Translations under genes and position numbers: made by a program
Shown here: positions 9,463 to 16,212 of the stretch, one piece after another
How positions within the stretch are numbered: position 1 is the first letter of the stretch
Layout of the letters: each line of letters begins with the position of its first letter
Notes under the pieces: model-generated
The model's database searches: none
What the model saw: the letters and a program-made list of their open reading frames with translations, nothing else
Told to the model about the DNA's origin: nothing
Source: Eubacteriales bacterium
Lineage (GTDB): Bacteria > Bacillota > Clostridia > Lachnospirales > Lachnospiraceae
Assembly (NCBI GenBank): GCA_030531555.1
Contig: JAUNNI010000019.1
Span: forward strand, 1-41,843
Direction of reading: 5' to 3'
Length of the DNA: 41,843 bases

Positions 9463-9918
9463 TTAAATAAATGGTAATTCCTCATCAAAACCTTCTGGAA
9501 TCTTCATAAAACCATCGTCCTTTGCAGGTGCTTTTGGAGCCTCATTTGCAGTGGCAGTTCCTGGATTAGGATAAGTATTATTTCCACCAGTCTGATTCGC
9601 TTTGCTCTCTGCAAATTCCTGTTCTTCTACTACGATGTCTGTGGTATAGACTGTATTTCCATCCCTATTCTTATAGCTTCCTGTCTGGATGCGTCCTCTT
9701 ACCACAACTTTTGTACCCTGCTTGAAATATTTATCAGCAAATTCTCCTGCTTTTCCAAAAGCGATACATGGGATAAAATCTGCACTCTGTTCTCCTTCTC
9801 TCTTAAAGCGTCTGTCTACAGCAAGCGTATATCTTGTAACTGCCATTGGATTATTACCCTGGCTATATCTGGTTTCTGGATTTCTGGTCAAACGGCCCAT
9901 TAATACTACACTGTTCAT
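9463..9918 (-). CDS. ssb: Single-stranded DNA-binding protein
   Basis: A 151-residue SSB: OB-fold from residue 1 to about 108 (start MNSVVLMGRLTRNPETRY), a flexible Asn/Pro/Ala-rich linker, and the acidic C-terminal tip DEELPFI, which recruits recombination and replication partners. Plasmid-encoded SSB commonly protects the single strand that enters during conjugation. It lies directly upstream of recA and downstream of the HIRAN/membrane-peptide genes, in one compact minus-strand operon. Confidence 0.96.
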   Translation of the reverse strand: MNSVVLMGRLTRNPETRYSQGNNPMAVTRYTLAVDRRFKREGEQSADFIPCIAFGKAGEFADKYFKQGTKVVVRGRIQTGSYKNRDGNTVYTTDIVVEEQEFAESKANQTGGNNTYPNPGTATANEAPKAPAKDDGFMKIPEGFDEELPFI

Positions 9919-9940
9919 ATCTATACCTGCCTTTCTGCTC

Positions 9941-10159
9941 TTAGTTATCTTTGATTTCCCTTACAATCTCTACAAGGTCAATGATCGCATATAAAATAAA
10001 TGCAATCCCTGTGAATAAAGTAAATCCTTTTAATGTTGAATGGTCCTCTTCCTTTTTCAGAATTTCTGTAACTGCCTTAAAATTTAAAAGGCCCAAAATT
10101 TTTAATAAGCTTAATTTTGAATCCAGTCTTCTGATCTGATCTTTCATTTCTTTATCCAT
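9941..10159 (-). CDS. Small protein with one C-terminal membrane helix
   Basis: About 72 residues, with a charged N-terminal helix (MDKEMKDQIRRLDSKLSLLK) and a single hydrophobic segment GFTLFTGIAFILYAIIDLV near the C-terminus. I start at 10159, which has AAAGGATGG at suitable spacing; the ATG at 10183 overlaps the stop of the preceding gene. Not recognised. It lies between the HIRAN gene and ssb in the operon. Confidence 0.55.
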   Translation of the reverse strand: MDKEMKDQIRRLDSKLSLLKILGLLNFKAVTEILKKEEDHSTLKGFTLFTGIAFILYAIIDLVEIVREIKDN

Positions 10160-10182
10160 TTTTATTTCCATCCTTTCCTTCA

Positions 10183-10488
10183 TTACAATAATGATTTCTT
10201 ACAAACTTTAAGAAGTACTCCTGTTGGAAGCACATATTTTACTTTTGCAAATGCTTCCTGTCCAATCTTGTCATAGAGCCTTCCTGCGCTGATACTCTCA
10301 CCGATCACAGTCTTTGGGCTATTGGCGATATGCCCAAGCAAACCAAGTCCAGGAAGCTCTACAATGATCGCTTCTTTATCGTATTCATTATCTGGGTCCT
10401 TAATGAGTTTGACTTTCATTCCTGCTTCAAAAAACTCTTTTCCGTGGTAATACTGCGTTCCTGTCAGTGTTACAAAAATCTTTTCCAT
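10183..10488 (-). CDS. HIRAN-domain protein
   Basis: A 101-residue stand-alone HIRAN domain: GTQYYHGKEF, then VKLIKDPDNEYDKEAI and LGLLGHIANS match the family pattern G-x-x-Y ... L-x-R-(E/D)-P-x-N-x-x-D-x-x-A-I ... L-G-x-(I/V). HIRAN domains bind DNA 3-prime ends and are found in helicases such as HLTF/Rad5, and alone in bacteria near DNA-processing genes. The neighbours ssb and recA fit a role in handling stalled or single-stranded DNA. The start is preceded by GGAGA. Confidence 0.8.
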   Translation of the reverse strand: MEKIFVTLTGTQYYHGKEFFEAGMKVKLIKDPDNEYDKEAIIVELPGLGLLGHIANSPKTVIGESISAGRLYDKIGQEAFAKVKYVLPTGVLLKVCKKSLL

Positions 10489-10625
10489 GGAAGTCTCCTT
10501 TCTGACTTACCGCCCTTAAATACTTGTTTTACTGTAGTCATTGTAGCAAGAATTAAGTACCATAAAACGGACACAAAATTAAAATCCATCATACTTTTTT
10601 CTACATTTTCCCCATACACGGACAA

Positions 10626-10654
10626 AGGGACGAACGGTTACACCATTCGTCCCT
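10626..10654. terminator. Stem-loop downstream of the AIM24-like gene
   Basis: A 9-bp inverted repeat AGGGACGAA / TTCGTCCCT with an 11-base loop lies 44 bases beyond the AIM24-like stop codon. On the minus strand it is followed by TTTGT, a weak U-tract. Likely terminates the AIM24 transcript. Confidence 0.5.
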
Positions 10655-10697
10655 GTTTCTGTGCATCTATAAATTCAATTCTTACAATGTTTTAGTA

Positions 10698-11501
10698 CTA
10701 TGCTTTCTTTAAATGGGTTGCTGCAAAGAGACTCGCAGAATTTGTTACTGGAGCAAGAAGTACCCTTCCAGTACCACGGTATACATTTACAAGACCTTCT
10801 CCATTTACTGCAGAACCAAGTAAGGATTTACTGGATCTTTCTACCGTAAACTTAAGACCGCCACTCCATGCAATGGCAAAGTGACCATCGATCTTTAAAG
10901 TATCATCCTCAAGCTCTACGCAGATCAGTTCATTCTTTGGCACATTACTCTCTAAAGCAACTACGCCATGACCTGAGAGATTGAGGTTAAATAAACCTTC
11001 TCCACCGGCTACTGCAGATGAAATACTGCTTCTGGCTTCCACGCTGTGTTTTACAGTACCATCACAGGCAAGGAACATACCATCCTCAATCGTCATTCCT
11101 TTAGGACCCCAGTTACCTACATCCTCAAGAATGATATACTTGTACGTTGGTTCTAACATCATAGTTCCGATACCCTTGTATTCAGGTTTTACTGCAGATT
11201 CTTTTGTTACAGTGCTCTTAAGCATCTTTCCAAAAAGATCTCCTGCTCCTTTAATGCCTGTTGTTGCATTTACATCACCAGCCATCCACTGCATGGCTCC
11301 TGACTGAACAACTGCTGTATTTTTCCCATCAAAATTGATAAGCACCTGTCTTCTCTTTACATCCATCTTGGACATGAAGTATTCAGATGCCGCATTATCC
11401 GGTGCTACACTAAGATCCTTATCATGTTCTACCACACTAAAATGGCCTACAGTTTCAATGATCTTTCTGTTATCGTTTTCTAAATTGTGAAATCTAATCA
11501 T
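10698..11501 (-). CDS. AIM24-family protein
   Basis: A 267-residue protein of the AIM24 (TIGR00266) beta-helix-like family, with repeated glycine-rich strands (GIGTMMLEPTYKYIILED, GGEGLFNLNLSGHGVVAL and GEGLVNVYRGTGRVLLAP). The biochemical role of bacterial members is not established; the mitochondrial namesake affects inner-membrane organisation. It has its own CATATTG element about 46 bases before the start (11547-11553), suggesting it belongs to the plasmid-wide set of genes with that signal. No signal peptide. Confidence 0.85.
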   Translation of the reverse strand: MIRFHNLENDNRKIIETVGHFSVVEHDKDLSVAPDNAASEYFMSKMDVKRRQVLINFDGKNTAVVQSGAMQWMAGDVNATTGIKGAGDLFGKMLKSTVTKESAVKPEYKGIGTMMLEPTYKYIILEDVGNWGPKGMTIEDGMFLACDGTVKHSVEARSSISSAVAGGEGLFNLNLSGHGVVALESNVPKNELICVELEDDTLKIDGHFAIAWSGGLKFTVERSSKSLLGSAVNGEGLVNVYRGTGRVLLAPVTNSASLFAATHLKKA

Positions 11502-11546
11502 TTCTTATACCTCTTTCTTTCCAACTAAATTTCTGAGTTACATCTT

Positions 11547-11553
11547 CAATATG
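11547..11553 (-). promoter_or_regulatory. CATATTG element upstream of the AIM24-like gene
   Basis: On the minus strand the context is AAAATCACTCATATTGAA, the best match to the window-wide motif AAAATCAYTCATATTGAA. It lies about 46 bases before the start codon, where a -10 box could be. Confidence 0.55.
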
Positions 11554-11561
11554 AGTGATTT

Positions 11562-11720
11562 TTACCAGTCATCATCTTCGTCATTGTCATCATCGTCAAA
11601 GCTATAGTCATCCTTATCTTCCTTACTCATCTCATCAAGAAACATGAACTGTGCAGCACGTTCTGCAAAATCTAATCTTCCATCGTGATTGAAATCAAAC
11701 ATCTTATCAAATCCAAACAT
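11562..11720 (-). CDS. Tiny EF-hand-like acidic protein
   Basis: About 52 residues, starting MFGFDKMFDF, with the calcium-loop pattern DFNHDGRLDFAER (about residues 9-21) typical of an EF-hand or dockerin half-loop, followed by an almost all-acidic tail. The start at 11720 has AGGCAGG just upstream; an earlier in-frame ATG at 11765 lacks a good site. Function unknown; a role as a calcium-sensing or DNA-mimic peptide would be speculation. Confidence 0.6.
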   Translation of the reverse strand: MFGFDKMFDFNHDGRLDFAERAAQFMFLDEMSKEDKDDYSFDDDDNDEDDDW

Positions 11721-11901
11721 AATGCTACCTGCCTTTCGTTCTTTAAAACTATTTGTTTTCTCCATTATAGAAGAAATGCCATTTAGAAAAAATATCTGTT
11801 ATGGCGAGATAAGGCTCTCTTTTTCTTCCTTTTCGAGAAATAACTAATTACATCCTGTGATTATAAGATATCTCTAATTATGTCCCATAAAAAGTACTGC
11901 C

Positions 11902-12513
11902 TCATTGTCTGTTCGAATTATTTTTACGCATTTTATCGTCTTGTTCCAATTTATCAAATATTTCATATACTTTATTTACCTTTTTTTTTCTTTTTCTTCG
12001 TTCTGCCTGCTTCTTATAAATTTCTTTAGTAAATACAATATTTTTCTCTCCCTTTGATTCTGCCTTTTTAAAATCATCATGATCTTGTATATACTGGAGA
12101 ACCCCTCTTATTGTGTGATAACACAAAGCATCCTCCTGAACATGATATCTTTCCTTTTCCGCGCGTTTAAAATTAAGTGCGTACTTAGATCTGCTTCGAT
12201 GAAATAGAAGCATTTTTTCTTCATTTTTTGAGTACATGATCTTCCAGCATCCAATCTCTGTTCTCACATACAAGGCATCTTTTTTATATCGAAATTCCAT
12301 ACCATGCCTCTTTTTAAAATAAGAGATAGAAAGGCTTTCATAATCGATATAGTATGATAGCCTGCAACAGCATTTACACGGCTGATATCCTTTTCTTCTT
12401 GCTTCCCACCAGGGAAGCGTAAATTCATTTTTGTTTTTAATTCGTCTTGCATGATGGCAATATGGATTATGATAGACTTTCGAGCATCGACTCATCAGTC
12501 TCTCCTTTCCCAT
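11902..12513 (-). CDS. Zinc-motif protein with an Ada-like N-terminal segment
   Basis: A 203-residue protein. The first about 50 residues carry CSKVYHNPYCHHARRIKNKN then GYQPCKCC, matching the 'S-x-x-Y-H-x-x-x-C ... A-x-x-x-G-Y-x-P-C-x-x-C' pattern of the small metal-binding domain found at the N-terminus of Ada and in several nuclease-associated proteins. The rest is basic, ending in a KR-rich helix (RRKRKKKVNK), suggesting nucleic-acid contact. It may begin at the second ATG (MSRCSK). A CATATTG element lies about 35 bases upstream (12546-12552). Confidence 0.6.
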   Translation of the reverse strand: MGKERLMSRCSKVYHNPYCHHARRIKNKNEFTLPWWEARRKGYQPCKCCCRLSYYIDYESLSISYFKKRHGMEFRYKKDALYVRTEIGCWKIMYSKNEEKMLLFHRSRSKYALNFKRAEKERYHVQEDALCYHTIRGVLQYIQDHDDFKKAESKGEKNIVFTKEIYKKQAERRKRKKKVNKVYEIFDKLEQDDKMRKNNSNRQ

Positions 12514-12545
12514 GGTGTTCCTCCTTCTTTCAAATATTTCACCAT

Positions 12546-12552
12546 CAATATG
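12546..12552 (-). promoter_or_regulatory. CATATTG element upstream of the zinc-motif gene
   Basis: Read on the minus strand: AAAGACATATTGATGG, about 33 bases before the ATG at 12513. It lies within the divergent spacer shared with the nitroreductase, whose own promoter is of sigma-A type. Confidence 0.5.
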
Positions 12553-12568
12553 TCTTTTAATTCTTTTA

Positions 12569-12597
12569 TTGAATTTATTTTTTTAACGTGGTAGACT
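12569..12597 (+). promoter_or_regulatory. Sigma-A promoter of the nitroreductase gene
   Basis: TTGAAT (12569-12574), 17-base spacer, TAGACT (12592-12597), with transcription expected near 12604 and a GAGGAGG site before the ATG at 12625. Confidence 0.55.
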
Positions 12598-12624
12598 ACG
12601 CAAAAATACGAGGAGGAAAATTAT

Positions 12625-13119
12625 ATGAACGTAATTTTTCATAGAGTAAGTATTCGAAAATATCAGGAGAAACCCGTAGAAGAAGAAAAGATTGAAAAGA
12701 TGTTAAGAGCTGCGATGGCTGCCCCATCTGCCTGCAACCAGCAGCCATGGGAATATTATGTTGTGACTAATAAAGAAATGATCGAGAAACTTTCTAAAGT
12801 ATCTCCATACTCCGGTTGTGCTAAAGATGCACCTCTTGTTTTTGTGCCTTGCTATCGAAGCGGCCTGATTGCACCTTCCTATGCAGACATTGACATGAGT
12901 GCCTCTGTAGAAAACCTTCTGCTTCAGGCAGATGCTTTAGGTCTTGGAGCTGTATGGATGGGCATCTCTCCACAGATTGATCGAATGAAAGATGTAAAAG
13001 ATGTTCTTGGAATCCGTGAGGATCTTTCCGCATTTGCATTAATTCCATGCGGATATCCTGCAGAAGAAAGATCACAGCAGGACCGATATGAAGTGGAACG
13101 AATCCTCTTTGTAAGATAA
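12625..13119 (+). CDS. Nitroreductase-family flavoprotein
   Basis: A 164-residue FMN-dependent NAD(P)H nitroreductase of the compact type. Near the N-terminus RVSIRKYQEKPV is the usual FMN phosphate-binding start, AAPSACNQQPWEYYVV is the core motif (about residues 32-47), and LGLGAVWMGI is the later FMN-binding strand. Members reduce quinones or nitro compounds. It is followed after 18 bases by the PTH2-like gene and is probably co-transcribed. It looks like metabolic cargo and has an ordinary sigma-A promoter. Confidence 0.9.
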   Translation: MNVIFHRVSIRKYQEKPVEEEKIEKMLRAAMAAPSACNQQPWEYYVVTNKEMIEKLSKVSPYSGCAKDAPLVFVPCYRSGLIAPSYADIDMSASVENLLLQADALGLGAVWMGISPQIDRMKDVKDVLGIREDLSAFALIPCGYPAEERSQQDRYEVERILFVR

Positions 13120-13137
13120 TAAAGGAGTAACCATATC

Positions 13138-13575
13138 ATGGAATACAGAAGACTATTCATCATACGTAAAGATCTGAAATTATCTCCAGGAAAAATGTCT
13201 GCGATGGTTGCTCACTGTGCAGAAGCCTACTGGTTAAGATTATTCCGAAATGCTGATTCCTCTTCAACAGAAGACGGGAAAGTATCCTTGAATATTGAGT
13301 TGGATGCGGATATTATGGAGCACTATGTTCTTGGGAAGATTGTAAAAACAATCTGCCAGGCAAGGAATAAAAATCAGTTAATGAAAGCAGTCACGATTGC
13401 CGAAGAGTTAGGTTTAAAAGAGAACATTGATTTTGGTCTTATTAACGATGTCTGCAGAACAGAACTGACACCGGAAAATGAAGATGGAACGGTTACTGTC
13501 GGTATCTGGTTCAAACCTCCCCCAACTGATATCTCTCATCAGATCAGTAAAAAATACCATTTATATATGGCATAG
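13138..13575 (+). CDS. Peptidyl-tRNA hydrolase PTH2-like protein
   Basis: A 145-residue protein of the PTH2 (archaeal/eukaryotic-type peptidyl-tRNA hydrolase) fold. The start RRLFIIRKDLKLSPGKMSAM is the family opening R-x-D-L-x-x-x-x-G-K, followed by VAHCAEAYW; later LINDVCRTELTPENEDGTVT matches the D-x-x-x-T-x-(I/V)-x-x-G-T part. Typical bacteria use the unrelated Pth1, so a plasmid copy may act on an odd substrate or rescue translation. Activity is uncertain because I cannot confirm every catalytic residue. A terminator follows. Confidence 0.75.
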   Translation: MEYRRLFIIRKDLKLSPGKMSAMVAHCAEAYWLRLFRNADSSSTEDGKVSLNIELDADIMEHYVLGKIVKTICQARNKNQLMKAVTIAEELGLKENIDFGLINDVCRTELTPENEDGTVTVGIWFKPPPTDISHQISKKYHLYMA

Positions 13576-13590
13576 GATTTCAAACTTAAG

Positions 13591-13627
13591 GATCATCCAG
13601 GACATAAAACTCCGGATGATCTTTTTT
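13591..13627 (+). terminator. Terminator after the PTH2-like gene
   Basis: Stem GATCATCC / GGATGATC around a 15-base loop, followed by six T. It lies 15 bases after the stop codon. Confidence 0.85.
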
Positions 13628-13639
13628 ATTTCTATCTTC

Positions 13640-13646
13640 CATATTG
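13640..13646 (+). promoter_or_regulatory. CATATTG element upstream of the 13682 gene
   Basis: Context CTATCTTCCATATTGTTAA immediately after the terminator of the previous gene and 36 bases before the next ATG. No sigma-A -35 box is visible, as the upstream bases are the terminator's T-run. Confidence 0.5.
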
Positions 13647-13681
13647 TTAATGAAATTAACATCAATGAAGGAGGAAGAAAT

Positions 13682-13912
13682 ATGTTGTCAGATCTTTTTT
13701 TTAACCTAATAGTAATCCATTTATTCTCATCCATTTTACTTTCCATTTTTTTGCTTTTTGGAACAGTAGTATTTTTTGTCTATAAGCGAAGTTTCTTAAA
13801 GGCATGTGATGTTTTACAACAGTGCAAACCATACCTTTTTTTCTATCGCTATATTTTGATGAGCTTAACAGGATGGCTGTTATATTTTATTTTCTGTGTA
13901 ATAACATATTAG
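13682..13912 (+). CDS. Small membrane protein with two hydrophobic helices
   Basis: A 76-residue hydrophobic protein, starting MLSDLFFNLIVIH after a GGAGG site. Two membrane segments are visible at about residues 5-35 and 52-75, with a short basic loop between them. Not recognised. It is closely followed by a terminator and is a monocistronic unit with its own CATATTG element. Confidence 0.6.
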   Translation: MLSDLFFNLIVIHLFSSILLSIFLLFGTVVFFVYKRSFLKACDVLQQCKPYLFFYRYILMSLTGWLLYFIFCVITY

Positions 13913-13920
13913 AGAATTTT

Positions 13921-13950
13921 GGAAGTCAATTTATTGGCTTCCATTTTTTT
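13921..13950 (+). terminator. Terminator after the small membrane gene
   Basis: GGAAGTCAA, loop TTTA, TTGGCTTCC, then ATTTTTTT. It lies eight bases after the stop codon. Confidence 0.88.
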
Positions 13951-14025
13951 ATCATAAATCATGCTTCTATATCCCTCCTTTGTACTATCACTATCTCTCC
14001 AATAATTTCATTTCCTCTTAAAACC

Positions 14026-14032
14026 CATATTA
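14026..14032 (+). promoter_or_regulatory. CATATTA element upstream of the DUF932 gene
   Basis: Context CTTAAAACCCATATTAAAG, 38 bases before the DUF932 ATG. One base differs (A for G) from the shared CATATTG. Confidence 0.4.
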
Positions 14033-14070
14033 AAGATACAATGATAAGCCAAAGAAGGAGGAAATTGAAT

Positions 14071-15003
14071 ATGGCAGCAAATGTAGAATCTATGTTTTAT
14101 GTAAGAGAGGTACCATGGCATGGTCTTGGTACAAAAGTATTGGAAGCACCTGCTTCTAAAGATGCCCTTCATCTTGCAGGACTTGACTGGAAAGTTATCC
14201 AGCAGCCCGTCTACACCAATGGCGATGATCTGATTCAGGGATATAAGGTAAATGTAAGGGATATTGATGGGCGACATCTTGGAATTGTTTCTGATAAATA
14301 CAGAGTCGTTCAAAATGAAGAAGCCTTTGCTTTTACGGATGCTTTACTCGGTCAGGGTGTTACTTATGAAACAGCAGGTTCCCTTCAAAATGGAAAGAAG
14401 GTCTGGCTTCTTGCAAAGATGCCTGAAACAATGTTGGTAGATGGAGAAGTAATCGATCCATATCTGGTCTTTTCCAATACCCATGATGGTTCCGGAGCTG
14501 TAAGAGTAGCTGTAACCCCAATAAGGGTCGTATGTAACAATACTTTAAACCTTGCCCTTTCCACTGCAAAGAGAAGCTGGTCAATGGTTCATACTGGAAA
14601 CATCGAACAGAAGATGGAAGAAGCTTCCCAGACATTATTTAGAGCTGAGAAATACCTTCAGAATCTTTCCAGTGAAATCTTGAACCTGAAAGAGATGGAT
14701 CTTACGGAAGCTATGATTGAGGAATACATCTCTCTTCTTCTCCCTACGGAAGATAATATAAGCATCACAAAGAAAAATAACATTTATCGTCTTAGAAACA
14801 ATCTTAGATCATGTTATTATGATGCTCCAGATCTTCAGAATCTTTCCAATAATGCATATCGCTTTATCAATGCAGTTTCAGATTTTGCGACTCATACAGA
14901 TCCACTCCGTAAGACCAGAAATTACAAAGAGAATATCTTTGCAAAGACTGTCGATGGAAATCCGATGATTGACAAAGCATATCGATTACTGAAAATGGCA
15001 TAG
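14071..15003 (+). CDS. DUF932 phage/plasmid-type protein
   Basis: About 310 residues starting MAANVESMFYVREVPWHGLG, a hallmark opening of the DUF932 family found on plasmids and phages (TIGR03299). Conserved pieces follow: YRVVQNEEAFAFTDALL, GKKVWLLAKMPE and the TPIRVVCNNTLNLAL segment. The biochemical role is unknown. I use 14071 because AAGGAGG lies just upstream; an open frame continues back to 13822 but would overlap the preceding gene. Confidence 0.88.
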   Translation: MAANVESMFYVREVPWHGLGTKVLEAPASKDALHLAGLDWKVIQQPVYTNGDDLIQGYKVNVRDIDGRHLGIVSDKYRVVQNEEAFAFTDALLGQGVTYETAGSLQNGKKVWLLAKMPETMLVDGEVIDPYLVFSNTHDGSGAVRVAVTPIRVVCNNTLNLALSTAKRSWSMVHTGNIEQKMEEASQTLFRAEKYLQNLSSEILNLKEMDLTEAMIEEYISLLLPTEDNISITKKNNIYRLRNNLRSCYYDAPDLQNLSNNAYRFINAVSDFATHTDPLRKTRNYKENIFAKTVDGNPMIDKAYRLLKMA

Positions 15004-15016
15004 GGAGGAAACAGAA

Positions 15017-15064
15017 ATGTTCACAATCATGATGATCTTACTTTTATTATCTAAGACACGTTAA
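15017..15064 (+). CDS. Possible 15-residue hydrophobic peptide
   Basis: MFTIMMILLLLSKTR follows a GGAGG site 11 bases after the DUF932 stop and ends before a terminator. The hydrophobic composition fits a tiny membrane peptide, but at this length it could be chance. Confidence 0.3.
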   Translation: MFTIMMILLLLSKTR

Positions 15065-15104
15065 TGGTCTCATCTAACACATATTTACACTGCTATAGAA
15101 AACT

Positions 15105-15130
15105 GTGTCATCTTTTGATGGCACTTTTTT
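15105..15130 (+). terminator. Terminator after the DUF932 gene
   Basis: GTGTCATC, loop TTTT, GATGGCAC, then six T. Confidence 0.8.
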
Positions 15131-15134
15131 CATG

Positions 15135-15164
15135 AAAAAAAGTCCCTGGTAAAATCCAGAGACT
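15135..15164 (-). terminator. Terminator of the SprT-like gene
   Basis: On the minus strand AGTCTCTGG, loop ATTTTA, CCAGGGACT, then seven T; it lies 20 bases after the SprT-like stop codon. Confidence 0.82.
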
Positions 15165-15184
15165 TCTCTTTTCCATGTTATGTT

Positions 15185-15673
15185 TTAAATTAATTTTAAT
15201 GTTCCACCACATTTACAACGATATCGTTCCGGATGGATCACAACATTTGATTTCTTTTGCCGGTATATCTTCTCACCGCATCCCTCACACAGGATAACAT
15301 ACTTTGCTTTCTGTATCCTTGCTTCTGCGATTCCAGATAATTCACTTTCTTCTTTACTGGCCTTCGTTTCAACCTGGATTCCAAGTTTTCGTTCGACCAT
15401 AGATCCATAACGATGAAAAGTCTTTCCATGATTCATACAACCATTAATGGTGTGGACAAGTTCATGAGCGAGGGTTGTTCTTACCTGTTTTTCATCCTCC
15501 ATCGCATATCGGGATAAGAAGATCATAAAAATTCCATTTTCTTTTTTGCATCTGCCAAGAGCGGAAACTGAATTCATGAAATGTAAATTCTTTGCGATTC
15601 TTTCATCAGGGATTGGAATACCGACTCTTATAAAATCTTTTCTTAATTCTTCAAATATTGTTTGTGCATTCAT
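15185..15673 (-). CDS. SprT-like zinc metalloprotease
   Basis: A 162-residue SprT-family protein. The catalytic HELVH (H-E-x-x-H, residues 70-74) lies within TLAHELVHTINGCMNHG, with the third ligand expected at HGKTFH. The last about 45 residues form a zinc ribbon (CEGCGEKI ... CKCGGTL). Related eukaryotic SPRTN cleaves DNA-protein crosslinks. A role in clearing crosslinks from plasmid DNA is an inference. A CATATTG element lies about 37 bases upstream, and the gene has its own terminator. Confidence 0.85.
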   Translation of the reverse strand: MNAQTIFEELRKDFIRVGIPIPDERIAKNLHFMNSVSALGRCKKENGIFMIFLSRYAMEDEKQVRTTLAHELVHTINGCMNHGKTFHRYGSMVERKLGIQVETKASKEESELSGIAEARIQKAKYVILCEGCGEKIYRQKKSNVVIHPERYRCKCGGTLKLI

Positions 15674-15709
15674 GGGTTATCTCCTTCTATGATTATATTT
15701 TTGCACATC

Positions 15710-15716
15710 CAATATG
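15710..15716 (-). promoter_or_regulatory. CATATTG element upstream of the SprT-like gene
   Basis: On the minus strand: TTGTAACATATTGGATG, about 37 bases before the ATG at 15673. Confidence 0.5.
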
Positions 15717-15739
15717 TTACAATGCCTAAAAAAATTTTT

Positions 15740-16003
15740 TCAGACTTCCTCTTCTTCCACTTTTACAAATCGAAACCCTTTTACTCTCAATGCTCTCGGA
15801 TAACCTTCCGTATCTTCATCCGTTTCAATTTTTCCCAGCTCCTTAAGCTGGTCAAGGTATGAATTAACACTCGACGTACTTTTAAGCCCGGTCAGCTTTC
15901 CAATTTCACGTGTAGTTGGAGGATAACCACGTTCCATAATATATCCAATAATAACTTCCAATACCTGATCTCTTTTACTGCTGTTTTCTCTCAATCCACT
16001 CAC
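15740..16003 (-). CDS. LexA-type DNA-binding domain protein lacking the peptidase
   Basis: An 87-residue winged helix that matches only the N-terminal domain of LexA: REVIEVIIGYI-like helix, GYPPTTREIGKLTGLKSTSSV as recognition helix and YLDQLKELGKIE as the wing. The C-terminal autoprotease (Ala-Gly cleavage site and Ser/Lys dyad) is absent, so RecA cannot inactivate it by the usual route. It is probably a constitutive plasmid repressor, and the two inverted repeats upstream of its gene (16023-16073) are the natural autoregulatory operators. Confidence 0.85.
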   Translation of the reverse strand: MSGLRENSSKRDQVLEVIIGYIMERGYPPTTREIGKLTGLKSTSSVNSYLDQLKELGKIETDEDTEGYPRALRVKGFRFVKVEEEEV

Positions 16004-16022
16004 CTCGGTCTTAATATATTTT

Positions 16023-16040
16023 TATCGTTCAATCTCGATA
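16023..16040. promoter_or_regulatory. Operator 1 of the LexA-like gene
   Basis: TATCG, eight bases, CGATA. A second copy with the same spacing begins 33 bases further upstream. Only 20 bases from the gene's start codon, so binding here would block its transcription. Confidence 0.55.
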
Positions 16041-16055
16041 ATTCTCCATTAATTG

Positions 16056-16073
16056 TATCGTCCATACACGATA
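16056..16073. promoter_or_regulatory. Operator 2 of the LexA-like gene
   Basis: TATCG, eight bases, CGATA, identical in form to operator 1; the two centres lie 33 bases apart, about three helical turns, which favours cooperative binding. Confidence 0.55.
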
Positions 16074-16122
16074 ATCAAATTTATTATCCCTATAACTCAT
16101 TTTACTACAATATACCAAAATC

Positions 16123-16137
16123 GTGAACTTAGTTCAC
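16123..16137. promoter_or_regulatory. Palindrome GTGAACTTAGTTCAC, copy 1
   Basis: Lies upstream of the RelA/SpoT-domain gene and 25 bases before its CATATTG element. The flanks AAAATC and TTTTTT are also shared with copy 2, giving a 27-base identical block. Likely a protein-binding site. Confidence 0.6.
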
Positions 16138-16162
16138 TTTTTTATAAAACCAAAATTTCATT

Positions 16163-16169
16163 CATATTG
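16163..16169 (+). promoter_or_regulatory. CATATTG element upstream of the RelA/SpoT-domain gene
   Basis: Context AAATTTCATTCATATTGG, 43 bases before the ATG at 16213. Confidence 0.55.
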
Positions 16170-16212
16170 GTACTGATAACAGATTTTCATTTTTTATAAA
16201 AGGAGATTGACT

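Noticed and set aside
13822-14070. Upstream extension of the DUF932 frame to 13822
   Set aside because: It overlaps the membrane gene and its terminator; the start at 14071 has AAGGAGG and the family opening.
16123-16137. GTGAACTTAGTTCAC as a LexA/SOS box
   Set aside because: The half-sites are three bases apart instead of four, and the sites lie at genes with no SOS link.
16123-16143. Copies 1 and 2 of the GTGAAC palindrome as intrinsic terminators
   Set aside because: The stem is only six pairs with a three-base loop, and at copy 1 there is no plus-strand gene upstream to terminate.
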